Source of the DNA: JALONH01 sp046329235
GTDB taxonomy: Bacteria > Bacteroidota > Bacteroidia > Cytophagales > Cytophagaceae
DNA length: 64,000 nucleotides
Direction: 5' to 3'
NCBI GenBank assembly: GCA_046329235.1
Contig: JAXLVA010000001.1
Coordinates: 806,001-870,000 of the forward strand
Part shown: one piece after another, positions 42,896 to 51,725 of the stretch
Layout of the letters: each line of letters begins with the position of its first letter
Numbering within the stretch: the first letter of the stretch is position 1
Made by a program: the position numbers and the translations under genes
Notes under the pieces: model-generated
The model's database searches: none
What the model was told of the DNA's origin: nothing
What the model saw: only the letters and a program-made list of their open reading frames with translations

Positions 42896-44545
42896 ATGGT
42901 ACTCCGAATACGAGTGATATGTATTCTATTGTTTTTGTTTTACTTTTCTTCCTACGCACAAGACATCTCTCAACTTGGTAAAGGGAAAGCTTTGTCTTAT
43001 TCCGGAAATATATCTGTTCAACAATCATGGAATCACATCGAAGGCATACCCTCACGTAGGCCTCCTTACTTCTGGATGTTACAAGGTTCGTTGAACTTGT
43101 CTTTGTATGGTTGGTCGGTGCCTATTTCAGGTATGTATGCCAACGAGCAATTTTCTTATCAGCAACCCTTTCAGCAATACGGATTAAGTCCGCAGTATAA
43201 ATGGCTAACGTTTCATATTGGTTATCGATCGTTAAGCTTTTCTCCTTATACCTTAAGCGGTACCACCTTTTTAGGCGGAGGAATAGAACTTAAGCCGGGA
43301 GCGTGGAACATCGCTTTGTTATATGGTCGATTTCGAAAAGCAGAACAAGGTGTAGACTCGCTTTTTACTCCCATGTATGAGCGTTGGGGTGGTGGATACA
43401 AGTGCGCTCGTGTCGGTAAGCGCACGACCTTAGAACATACACTCTTCACTGCCTTCGATGATACAGCTTCCCTTGTGCGAAAAGATTCCACTAAGCCACA
43501 GTCGGCCTTGAACTTGTCACTTAAGTGGATTCAAAAGTTCGGAAAATATTGGAGCACGGAAATGGAAGTAGCCCGAGTGTATTGGGTACATGATGCTAGA
43601 GTGAAACAGGAACCCGGTACCACTTCTAAAATCATTCAAAAATTACTACAAACAGAAGCTCCTTCTGAAATTCATCATGCATATAAGACCGGAATTTATT
43701 ACAAACGAAAATCGTATGGATTAGGATTGCAATGGGAACGTATTGATCCGGGATATCAGACGTTAGGCAGTTATTTCTTTCAGCAAGACATAGAGAAATG
43801 GAGTGTGGCACCATTTTTAAAATTAGATAAATGGAAAGCTTCATTTCAAGGAAATATAGGGATACAGCGAACGAATTTAGCGAAGGAGCAAGGTACTGCA
43901 ACCCAAAGGTCTTATCTGCAGCTATCTTTCCAGTGGAAATGGTCCAAGCGCGGACAAGGATCCGTTTCGTTTTCAAATGCTACTACATACACTCGCACTA
44001 TGTATCGCATTCGTACACTTCAGCAGTGGGATTCATTAAGGTATTATCAAATCAATACTTCTTGGCAAGCGCAAGTACAATATCAGTTGGGAACAACTGA
44101 ATCCATGCAGAGTTGGCAGAATACCTTTAATTATCAGGAAGTACAACAAGTGTCGCCCACGAAAACAATCACACCATTTTATTCAGCTACTTCCGGTTAT
44201 CGCAAAACATGGAAAGAAAAGAAAATTACTTTTTATGGCGGGGTGCAGTTTTCTGCCTCTCCCTATTTTGGTGCTTATTCAAAGGCTATTGGACCTTCTA
44301 TTAGTTTACAGTGGCAAGGAGAGAAGCTACCCATTACGATTCAATGTTCTGCTTCTTATTCGGATGTGTATTATAAAGGGAAGTCACAAGGTTACGGACA
44401 AAATACCTCCCTACAACTAGGATATACTTTTGTCAAAAAGCATCGATTGCAATCGATGATCCAACAAACAATTAAATCTTCTACCAAGCAAAGTCCAGGT
44501 TTTATCGAATGGACGGCTCAACTTCAATATGCGTATTCGTTCTAA
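42896..44545 (+). CDS. Predicted outer-membrane beta-barrel protein, unknown family
   Basis: A 549-residue protein with a signal peptide (about 1-21, cleavage after SYAQ) and then a long chain of amphipathic strands rich in aromatic and Gln/Ser residues (YGLGLQWERIDPGY, QGSVSFSNATTYTRT). It ends in QYAYSF with a C-terminal Phe, the usual barrel signature. I recognise no named family. Its last 17 nt overlap the next gene, so the two are translationally coupled and probably act together at the cell surface. Confidence 0.65.
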   Translation: MVLRIRVICILLFLFYFSSYAQDISQLGKGKALSYSGNISVQQSWNHIEGIPSRRPPYFWMLQGSLNLSLYGWSVPISGMYANEQFSYQQPFQQYGLSPQYKWLTFHIGYRSLSFSPYTLSGTTFLGGGIELKPGAWNIALLYGRFRKAEQGVDSLFTPMYERWGGGYKCARVGKRTTLEHTLFTAFDDTASLVRKDSTKPQSALNLSLKWIQKFGKYWSTEMEVARVYWVHDARVKQEPGTTSKIIQKLLQTEAPSEIHHAYKTGIYYKRKSYGLGLQWERIDPGYQTLGSYFFQQDIEKWSVAPFLKLDKWKASFQGNIGIQRTNLAKEQGTATQRSYLQLSFQWKWSKRGQGSVSFSNATTYTRTMYRIRTLQQWDSLRYYQINTSWQAQVQYQLGTTESMQSWQNTFNYQEVQQVSPTKTITPFYSATSGYRKTWKEKKITFYGGVQFSASPYFGAYSKAIGPSISLQWQGEKLPITIQCSASYSDVYYKGKSQGYGQNTSLQLGYTFVKKHRLQSMIQQTIKSSTKQSPGFIEWTAQLQYAYSF

Positions 44546-46793
44546 ATATATAGTTTGGACCCTTCTTCTTTGTACTATTTTATTGAGGGCCAAAGCACAA
44601 TCGGTTTATCCGGTGTCAATACAAATGCAAATGCCGGCAACAAGTACGGTCTATTTTCAAGATATGTGGAAAGTGTCACCTATGGCACTTCAAACCTCCA
44701 TCGTATTAAATGATTTGCAAGAACCGTATTTGGATGTCTATCTAAATATAAAAATCGAAGGAGTGGGGATGAGTATTCAATCGAATCCCAGTATTCCGGT
44801 GATGCCTATACGAATCTATCCCGGCGTTCCATATTTCTTAACAACTACGGATATGGATGCTATTTTTCAAAGTTCACGATTAATATTCCGTGGTTACGAG
44901 CGCAGCTCTTGGATGAGACAACTACCGTTTCCCGAAGGGAACTATCGCTTGGAGATGGAAGTAGTGGAGTGGAAATCTAATGTGGTTGTTTCCAATGTTG
45001 CTATGCAGTACACCTGGTTGATGTTGCAAGATCCTCCCATGTTGGTTTTCCCAAGTAATGAACAAGTGTTAGAGGTGACGCAACCTCAATGGATTACTTT
45101 TCAATGGAGTCCTATGCATCTATTACCAGTTACGTATCAAGTAACGTATGAATTTTCATTACATAAAATTTACCCGACTACTTTATCACCTTGGCAGGCA
45201 GTAGAGAATACATTTCCGGTGTATCGTGTTACTACACAACAACCATTTTTAGTTTATGGTATGGCGGAGCCTCCATTGCAAAAAGGTAGTACATATGCAT
45301 GGCGTGTGAGGATTATTAGTGGAACTAATCAACAATGTTTTAAAAATAATGGCTATAGTATAATCTATACTTTTCAATATGGTCCACCATGTACTATCCC
45401 TATTGTTCATACTCTTACCCAAGAGAATTCACAACGTGTTCGTATGGATTGGAGTAAAGAAGTATCAACAGATATTTATGAAATAGATTATCGAGTTCAG
45501 AATTCGAATGAATGGATACATGTTTCTTCTGATTCGAATGAATATATTTTTACTCGTTGGCGACCTTCTACTTCTTATGAAATAAAAATTAGAAGTGTGT
45601 GTGGAACTACTACTACTGATTGGTCTAATGTTCAAACGTTTCAAACCGGGGATAGTACTTCCTATCGTATTCAGCGTTGTTCACCTACTACTTTTCCGGG
45701 AGTAAATGAAAATACAACGTTGTCTAGTTTACAAGTAAATGATGTATTTACTATGAATGGTTTTAAAGTAAAAGTATTATCGGTATATGGTAGCCCATCT
45801 TCTTATTCCGGTTATGGTGTAGCCTACATTCCTTATATAGGAGTTCCTATTCGTATGCAATTGACTAATGTTGCGGTAAGTGGAGGAAAAGCGATTCAAG
45901 GGCGTGCTGTAGCGGTGAAAGCAGATTTGTCTGCTTACCGAGTTGCTTCAACACATAATCCATTTCCTAACTTTTGTATGGAGGATGTATTGAATCCTTC
46001 TAATTCGTCTTCGAATAGAAATGGAAATTCAAGTTATCCATTAGATAATGCATTTTTAACGGATACGAGTAAAACGAACTATTATGTCATCAATGAATCG
46101 TTGATTTGGTCGGAGAATACTTCTATAGTAACCACTTCGAATGATACGGTTGCATTGAAATCCATTGTACCAACTATTGAAATAGGGCAGACTATTCAAC
46201 CGGTAGCCAATCATCAAGTGGCTGTTCAATCAATTCGATCGGTTAGTTTGCCAACGACAGCTTTAGGTTGTTTACGTTCATTAGTTGATACTATTTTAGT
46301 AAATCAACAAGATTCTATTTTGTCTCAGTTACCAATATGGAAACAAAGCTATGAGGTAGTTAGAAATCAATTCCAGCAAACATTAACACAGCAATATCAG
46401 TGGAATAGAAGCGAAGAGTCAGATTACGTATTTAATGATTTAGACTTGGATGACTCAACTTCAACTAATCTAATACATACGATTACACCGGAAATAAAAA
46501 AAGTATTAATGCAAGATGAATATTGGCAACATTATTTTACTCAATATGAAGCTTGGCAATTAAAGAAGCAGATGTTACAAGAAAAAGCTGTGGTATCTAT
46601 TTTTATTGAAGAACATCCGGAAGCCTCTTCACGTGTGCCTTTATATACGTTTACTCTACATCAAGTAGAATCCATCGCCGATTGGGAACTACGTACGCGA
46701 CAAGCTCTTTGTGGTTTAGATAAGGATTGGGTGATGGAAGTGTATCAGAAGTTTTTACCCCATCTGTTAATCGATTTGCAGAATTGGGAGTGA
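44529..46793 (+). CDS. Secreted TANFOR-like/fibronectin type III surface protein
   Basis: A 754-residue exported protein with a signal peptide (about 1-24). The N-terminal part (VSIQMQMPATSTVYFQDMW; IKIEGVGMSIQSNP; IRIYPGVPYFLTTTDMDAIF) resembles the TANFOR domain of Bacteroidota surface proteins. Ig-like sections follow, then a fibronectin III domain (about 288-378, ending RSVCGTTTTDWSNVQTF), a beta-rich middle and a helical C-terminal region (LLQTEYQ-poor, Gln/Trp-rich). It is coupled to the upstream barrel gene, which suggests a surface complex. Similar pairs occur near gliding and adhesion loci, but that role here is inference. Confidence 0.6.
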   Translation: MRIRSKYIVWTLLLCTILLRAKAQSVYPVSIQMQMPATSTVYFQDMWKVSPMALQTSIVLNDLQEPYLDVYLNIKIEGVGMSIQSNPSIPVMPIRIYPGVPYFLTTTDMDAIFQSSRLIFRGYERSSWMRQLPFPEGNYRLEMEVVEWKSNVVVSNVAMQYTWLMLQDPPMLVFPSNEQVLEVTQPQWITFQWSPMHLLPVTYQVTYEFSLHKIYPTTLSPWQAVENTFPVYRVTTQQPFLVYGMAEPPLQKGSTYAWRVRIISGTNQQCFKNNGYSIIYTFQYGPPCTIPIVHTLTQENSQRVRMDWSKEVSTDIYEIDYRVQNSNEWIHVSSDSNEYIFTRWRPSTSYEIKIRSVCGTTTTDWSNVQTFQTGDSTSYRIQRCSPTTFPGVNENTTLSSLQVNDVFTMNGFKVKVLSVYGSPSSYSGYGVAYIPYIGVPIRMQLTNVAVSGGKAIQGRAVAVKADLSAYRVASTHNPFPNFCMEDVLNPSNSSSNRNGNSSYPLDNAFLTDTSKTNYYVINESLIWSENTSIVTTSNDTVALKSIVPTIEIGQTIQPVANHQVAVQSIRSVSLPTTALGCLRSLVDTILVNQQDSILSQLPIWKQSYEVVRNQFQQTLTQQYQWNRSEESDYVFNDLDLDDSTSTNLIHTITPEIKKVLMQDEYWQHYFTQYEAWQLKKQMLQEKAVVSIFIEEHPEASSRVPLYTFTLHQVESIADWELRTRQALCGLDKDWVMEVYQKFLPHLLIDLQNWE

Positions 46794-46930
46794 AGTTGTC
46801 ACAATTTGTGATAAACTCTGTTGAAAGCTATGAAGGGCTGACTTTGTTCGTGTAACTATATGATGATAGCTTGATCTACCGGTTTGTGATCGTTGTCTGA
46901 GATAATTTTGTAAACAATCGGGGCTAATAA

Positions 46931-47058
46931 CCAACCACGAAGTGGTTGAACATGAATAGAAAAGAATACGATACCTTAGAAGCAACCCCGAAGGGGTTGA
47001 ATGTGAATAGAAAAAACAATACAATCTGATAGGAAGAACCAACCCCGAAGGGGTTGAA
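46931..47058 (+). repeat. REP-like bipartite hairpin repeat, copy 1 (plus an extra B unit)
   Basis: The A unit CCAACCACGAAGTGGTTGAA (46931-46950) is a 7-bp hairpin with GAA loop. The B unit CAACCCCGAAGGGGTTGA (46983-47000) is a second 7-bp hairpin. An extra B unit lies at 47039-47058, just before the RAYT gene. The order A then B defines the plus orientation. A-to-B offset is 52 nt. Confidence 0.9.
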
Positions 47059-47069
47059 TAACATAGAGT

Positions 47070-47516
47070 ATGAGTACTTACACCCAAATTATTTATCACA
47101 TTGTTTTTGCAACTAAAAATCGAGAGCGAACATTAACTAAGAAAAATAGAGATGAATTATTCAAATACATATGGGGTGTATTGAAGAAGAAAAACTGTCA
47201 TCTATATCGAATTAATGGCGTCGAAGACCATATACATATATTAACAGATTTACCACCTTCCATTTCTCTCGCATCTCTAGTGAAAGATATAAAGCTTTCA
47301 AGTTCAGAATATATCAAATCGAATAACTTGTTTTTACATTTTAAAGGGTGGCAAGAAGGGTATGGTGCTTTTAATTTTAGTATAAAGGAAAAGGAGCGTA
47401 TCATTGGATATATTAAAAATCAAGAAGAGCATCACAAAGTAATGAGCTTTAAAGAAGAATATATCTCTTTGCTAAAGGAATATGGAGTTGAGTTTGAAGA
47501 AAAATACTTGATATAA
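47070..47516 (+). CDS. REP-associated tyrosine transposase (RAYT), IS200/IS605-like Y1 family
   Basis: A 148-residue single-domain HUH endonuclease. The start YTQIIYHIVFATKNRE, the HUH metal motif in VEDHIHILTDLPP, the KGWQEGYGAFNFS segment and the catalytic Tyr region GYIKNQEEHHKVMSF are typical of this family. It lacks the left- and right-end structures of IS200 but is bounded by outward hairpin repeats: A and B units on the left, and inverted B and A units directly after the stop. This is the arrangement of RAYT genes with their REP sequences. The gene looks intact. Confidence 0.9.
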   Translation: MSTYTQIIYHIVFATKNRERTLTKKNRDELFKYIWGVLKKKNCHLYRINGVEDHIHILTDLPPSISLASLVKDIKLSSSEYIKSNNLFLHFKGWQEGYGAFNFSIKEKERIIGYIKNQEEHHKVMSFKEEYISLLKEYGVEFEEKYLI

Positions 47517-47519
47517 ATA

Positions 47520-47596
47520 TTCAACCCCTTCGGGGTTGGCTCGTCCTTATAAAGAGGCGATTTTTAGTTATTTATATTCAACCACTTCGTGGTTGG
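47520..47596 (-). repeat. REP-like bipartite hairpin repeat, copy 2 (inverted)
   Basis: Reverse-complement B unit at 47520-47539 and reverse-complement A unit at 47577-47596, offset 57 nt. It starts only 3 nt after the RAYT stop codon, making the RAYT gene flanked by inverted copies. Confidence 0.9.
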
Positions 47597-48124
47597 AAAA
47601 AGGTGATTTATCAGGTTTATATATGTATAACAGAAATTATCTATTGATTTGAAGAAAAAGTGTAGTAAGATTGGTGGTAAGAAGATATTGAAATGAAAGC
47701 CTAATTGAAACCATCGAACTACGACTTAGGAATAATTGTTACAAAATTATTTCATGTGTTAATACAATAGCGTGATATTACCAACCACGAAGTGGTTGAA
47801 TATAAATAGATAAAATGAATACAATACATTAGAACGAACCAACCCCGAAGGGGTTGAATAATACAGAATAATGAATACGTTAATTCTGTATAAGTTGAAT
47901 GATTATATTTAATAAAAACAGCTTTAATGACCAAAAGAATCGGATTGACATAATTGTATTTTTTAATTAATGTGTTATTTTAGTTAAAGATTTTATACTT
48001 TACAGTAAAAACAATTTTGGCCTTTCAAACCTGAATATTAAATACCGAGAGTTATTTCAACGTAATTGTATTGCCGGTATATTTAATATTAAAACAAGTA
48101 TAGATTACTTAACTAAGGAATAAG
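47597..48124. other. AT-rich gene-free stretch
   Basis: Apart from repeat copy 3 (47781-47858), this stretch before the secreted-protein genes shows no ORF with gene-like features, no tRNA, and only short A/T-rich inverted repeats. I see nothing else in it. Confidence 0.5.
47781..47858 (+). repeat. REP-like bipartite hairpin repeat, copy 3
   Basis: A unit at 47781-47800 and B unit at 47839-47858, offset 58 nt, in the same orientation as copy 1. It lies upstream of the two paralogous secreted-protein genes. Confidence 0.9.
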
Positions 48125-49426
48125 ATGACCACATATAAAAGGTTTATTTCAATCATGTTCAGTTTACTTTATTGTTCCATATCAATGAAAGCTCAAGTAC
48201 CGGATATTACAGTGACGAAAAGCTTTATAGATTATATTGGGATTTTAGCTGATTGTGATGATGTATCTAAAAATAGACCTCCGGAGGGTTGTGATAAATG
48301 TTATTATCAAGGAAAACTTGAAATTCAGAATAATACGAATGACTACATTGTTTTATCATATGGATTTGATTTAATTATTGATAGTTGTATTAAAATTGAT
48401 AAGAAAGGCAGTGGAGGGGAGGAAGTGATATATAACAGTTTTTGGTATGAGGGAAACTATTTGGCACCATATGAAAAAACAATACTTTATGTTACTAATA
48501 TGGATTTTTGTAAGCTCAAAAACGAATGCCTGAATCAAAGCATAAAAGTTGCTGATTTTTTAAATGATAAGAAATTGAATTTTAGATTAAGCTTTAGTTA
48601 TCTAAAAATGAAAAAAATAATAGAGTTAGAGGGTAATAAGGATAGTCTTGAACATTTATTGAAAACATATTCAAGCCAACAGTATAAGTATGAAGTAGTA
48701 AAAAGATTAGATAGAACTAATCATATATTGAATCAATTTTACCGTGGAAGATATTCTAAATATTCTATTTTCTATATAGACAGTATAAAGTATAAATTTG
48801 TTTCAGATACGCTTACATGGGAGCATAGTTATATTAATAATTATTCTAATGATCAACTTCAAATAAGAAAAACAGGTAGAGCTACCCTGCCTCAGAGTAA
48901 AGATATAAGCGTATCTTTTGATTTACGTTTAAATCCTATCGAGCCTCGAGGTGGTCATTATGCAACTTATCAACTTTATGGAACATTACAAATTAAGAAT
49001 ACGAGCAATACCCCCATTATATTTAAAGCAGGTCCATACTTCGTTTATACAGTTAAAGATACCATTTCTCGAATGACAGGATTAAGTGGATTAAAAAATC
49101 CTACCGCTCATTTTTATAATACATACATCCCTCCAGGGAAAACAGGTAATGTATATATAGATGTTACTTATGATGTTTTATTAGGTTCTATCCCTCCCAA
49201 TGAAAGAGGAAGTTATGATTACATAATAAATAATTTCATAAATAAGACAGATGTTATTTTGCAGTTTTGTGAAAAAATAAAACCTGTTAATTACACGATT
49301 GAAATAGATTCTTGGTTTTTTAAGAATGATAGTGAAGGAATAAAAAATATTAGAATACCTATAGATACTAGACCATCTTATATATATGAAGCTTATAGGG
49401 AGTGTATGTATATTATTTATAAATAA
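48125..49426 (+). CDS. Hypothetical secreted protein, paralog 1
   Basis: A 433-residue protein with a signal peptide (about 1-23, ending MKAQ) and no recognised family. It is predicted all-beta, with Cys-rich N-terminal part (DCDD, EGCDKCYYQGKLEIQNN) and two similar halves: LEIQNNTNDYIVL near 55-68 and LQIKNTSNTPIIF near 285-297 suggest an internal duplication. It is strongly AT-rich and related to the next gene. The pair lies between inverted copies of the RAYT-associated repeat. Confidence 0.6.
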   Translation: MTTYKRFISIMFSLLYCSISMKAQVPDITVTKSFIDYIGILADCDDVSKNRPPEGCDKCYYQGKLEIQNNTNDYIVLSYGFDLIIDSCIKIDKKGSGGEEVIYNSFWYEGNYLAPYEKTILYVTNMDFCKLKNECLNQSIKVADFLNDKKLNFRLSFSYLKMKKIIELEGNKDSLEHLLKTYSSQQYKYEVVKRLDRTNHILNQFYRGRYSKYSIFYIDSIKYKFVSDTLTWEHSYINNYSNDQLQIRKTGRATLPQSKDISVSFDLRLNPIEPRGGHYATYQLYGTLQIKNTSNTPIIFKAGPYFVYTVKDTISRMTGLSGLKNPTAHFYNTYIPPGKTGNVYIDVTYDVLLGSIPPNERGSYDYIINNFINKTDVILQFCEKIKPVNYTIEIDSWFFKNDSEGIKNIRIPIDTRPSYIYEAYRECMYIIYK

Positions 49427-49491
49427 AAGGCTTATAGTATTAAATTTTAAGTATTGTTGTTGTGTAATAAATGATATTTAATGATTCGAAA

Positions 49492-50730
49492 ATGAATAAT
49501 AATATAATAAAAATTAATCTGATATTAATCGGTCTGCTTTTTTATAGTTGGCAAGTTCTAGGTCAGCACTCTGATTTATCCATAAGCGGAGGCTTTGATA
49601 ATTATCCTGGAATTATTATCAAAGATAATTATCATGATCATACAATTAAAAAATCTGATACGTGCAGTTTTGAAGGGTATATAGAGCTTCAAAATAATTC
49701 AGGATATTATTTGAGATTAGGAACTGATCGTATCGAGTTGGATAATAGTTGTGTAAAAATGGAAGCAAAGGTGGATTATTATACAGGCATGTCTGAACTG
49801 TTCGAATATGATTTCCCATATGTGGCGCCGCATAAAAAGTATGCTATAAAAGTAATATTGAGAATCTATGAAGCCGAAAATATATGTGTAAAAAGTAAAG
49901 CGGGTATAAAACAATACATAAATGATTTTACATTTAAACTAATATGTAGATATCAAAGAATGTATAAAGTCAACAAAGATAGTTTTAATTTGCATAGGAA
50001 AAATGTTGTATGCGAATATAGGGAACAACAAATGAATTTAGTATCAGATGTATATTATATTGAGGATTCTACAAGAACATGGGTTTCCACTCCTTTATCT
50101 TGGAATGGAAAATTTATAGATAACTATTCCACTGCATGTTTAAATAATTATACATATAGTAATATATCCATACCTGAAAATTTTCAAAATATTAAGGTGT
50201 CTGCGGAACCGTATGGAAATAGTATCTTCCATACTTTAAGATACAATCGCGTAATAAAAGGATTTGATGAAATAGAAACTTGTCATATTGAGCTGAGAGG
50301 TTTGCTTAAAATTACAAATAATGAAACGTATGGGATGATGATAAAGTCTACCGCTTTAAATAATCCATCTAATGGAAATAACGGTTTCATGTCTTTTACT
50401 ATCGATTCACCCAAAGAATTTTATCTAGCTCCCGGAAAGTCTTTTTTTGTAGGGTATATCATCAAATATGACAGACCGTTATCATCTATTAGTGATTTTA
50501 ATAGAAAGACTCGTGATGAAAATCTTTTAGACTGTTGTAGCGATATTATCATAGGTGAAAATCTAAAAAAAACGAATTTTATCATAGATTTTGTTAGTGA
50601 TTCCAATTTTTCGCAAACAAGTAATAGGATTACGACTCCGCTATTTAGTCGATATCCATATTTGGATGGATATTCTAGATTAGGTGTAGTTGTCTATAAA
50701 GAATTCATTGAACCTCAAAACAGGAAATAA
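49492..50730 (+). CDS. Hypothetical secreted protein, paralog 2
   Basis: The frame opens at ATG 49471, but ATG 49492 begins the better signal peptide (MNNNIIKINLILIGLLFYSW, cleavage after LGQ). The 412-residue product shares the plan of the preceding protein: a Cys then YIELQNNSGYYLRL near 65-78 and LLKITNNETYGMMI in the second half. The two are diverged tandem paralogs. It has no recognised family, is AT-rich, and has no homolog elsewhere in the window. Function unknown. Confidence 0.6.
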   Translation: MNNNIIKINLILIGLLFYSWQVLGQHSDLSISGGFDNYPGIIIKDNYHDHTIKKSDTCSFEGYIELQNNSGYYLRLGTDRIELDNSCVKMEAKVDYYTGMSELFEYDFPYVAPHKKYAIKVILRIYEAENICVKSKAGIKQYINDFTFKLICRYQRMYKVNKDSFNLHRKNVVCEYREQQMNLVSDVYYIEDSTRTWVSTPLSWNGKFIDNYSTACLNNYTYSNISIPENFQNIKVSAEPYGNSIFHTLRYNRVIKGFDEIETCHIELRGLLKITNNETYGMMIKSTALNNPSNGNNGFMSFTIDSPKEFYLAPGKSFFVGYIIKYDRPLSSISDFNRKTRDENLLDCCSDIIIGENLKKTNFIIDFVSDSNFSQTSNRITTPLFSRYPYLDGYSRLGVVVYKEFIEPQNRK

Positions 50731-50740
50731 ATAATATTTT

Positions 50741-50863
50741 ATGGCTATACCTAGTAATTTTTATTCATCAGTAGATACCTATTTAAGTATTGATGAGCTT
50801 CCTGCAGAACTTGGATTTGTAAAAACAGGATTGGATGAAGTTTTTAGGTTAAGTGAACTGTAG
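50741..50863 (+). CDS. Short ORF, possible gene-start fragment
   Basis: A 40-residue ORF (MAIPSNFYSSVDTYLSIDEL then PAELGFVKTGLDEVFRLSEL) 10 bp after the paralog pair. It reads like normal protein sequence but is too short to place. It may be a real small protein or the N-terminus of a truncated gene. Confidence 0.25.
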   Translation: MAIPSNFYSSVDTYLSIDELPAELGFVKTGLDEVFRLSEL

Positions 50864-50910
50864 TAAATATATGTTCTAAATAAATCTAATAGTAGAATTG
50901 TATATAATTA

Positions 50911-50987
50911 TTCAACCCCTTCGGGGTTGGCTCGTTCTAACAAAGGAGTATGTTTTAGCTATTAGTATTCAACCACTTCGTGGTTGG
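50911..50987 (-). repeat. REP-like bipartite hairpin repeat, copy 4 (inverted)
   Basis: Reverse-complement B unit at 50911-50930 and A unit at 50968-50987, offset 57 nt. Flanking bases (TTGGCTCGT; TTTTAG; TATTCAACC) also match copy 2, so the repeat unit is the full stretch of about 85 bp, not only the hairpins. Confidence 0.9.
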
Positions 50988-51126
50988 AAGTATATGTTGA
51001 ACTCTTATCATCAATGTATTATTTGAAGAATGCGATGTGATTTGATCTTATCATAATTTGAGATAACCTATTAAAGGGTTTAGTGTAACGTAATGTTTTT
51101 AGCTACCAATAAGAATAATATAGTAT

Positions 51127-51203
51127 CCAACCACGAAGTGGTTGAATATTAATAACACATGAATATCACCAATGAAATACGAACCAACCCCGAAGGGGGG
51201 AAA
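51127..51203 (+). repeat. REP-like bipartite hairpin repeat, copy 5 (B unit decayed)
   Basis: A unit at 51127-51146 is perfect. The B unit at 51184-51203 reads CCAACCCCGAAGGGGGGAAA, with the TT of the right arm changed to GG, so its hairpin is shortened. Offset 57 nt, plus orientation. Confidence 0.85.
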
Positions 51204-51290
51204 TAACTTAAACTGGTGGAATCTCAATATCAACATCTAACTTCCATTCTAATTCTTGCAGAATTCCTTGTGAATTTTTATGTTTAGTAT

Positions 51291-51725
51291 ATGAAACGCA
51301 AAGCTAAAATTGTATTCACTGTTCAGCAGGGAGGAGAAACTAAGATATTGTTGGGAGAACGTATTACTTTAGAAGCTACTTTTTGGTGGTTACCGGGTGG
51401 TTCGGTAGATCCGGGGGAATCTGATTTTGAAGCGGTGGCGCGTGAGTTATCTGAAGAGTTGACCTTACCTGCATCTTATCAAAGTAAAGTAGATGCTTAT
51501 ATACAATCTAAAGTATCACCTAAACGCCTAGAATATCAAGCGAATGCTTTTGTGATTTTATTCAAAGTAGTCTTAGAGGAAAAAGCATTGTACGAACTAC
51601 CATTGATTTTAGATGAGTTTAATCAAATGCGTTGGTTTAATATCAACGAACTTCCTTCGAATATGTCGCGTGAATTTGAATTTGTGAAAAAGGATTTTTC
51701 CAATTGGCTTACTTCAACGAATTGA
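51291..51725 (+). CDS. NUDIX hydrolase
   Basis: A 144-residue pyrophosphohydrolase. The Nudix box Gx5Ex7REUxEE is complete: G37, E43, R51, E52, E55, E56 in GGSVDPGESDFEAVARELSE. The LPGG start and the WFNINELP segment place it among the small MutT-like ADP-ribose/nucleotide hydrolases, but the substrate cannot be told. Its 3' end overlaps the aminotransferase gene tail-to-tail by 17 bp. Confidence 0.9.
   Translation: MKRKAKIVFTVQQGGETKILLGERITLEATFWWLPGGSVDPGESDFEAVARELSEELTLPASYQSKVDAYIQSKVSPKRLEYQANAFVILFKVVLEEKALYELPLILDEFNQMRWFNINELPSNMSREFEFVKKDFSNWLTSTN

Noticed and set aside
46767..47099. Minus-strand ORF of 110 residues with repeated STPSGL-like words
   Set aside because: Its repeats are translations of the A and B hairpin units; the ORF is an artefact of REP sequences.
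46931..51203. CRISPR array
   Set aside because: Repeats are palindromic, alternate in orientation and are spaced irregularly over kilobases; no cas genes are present. They fit REP units.
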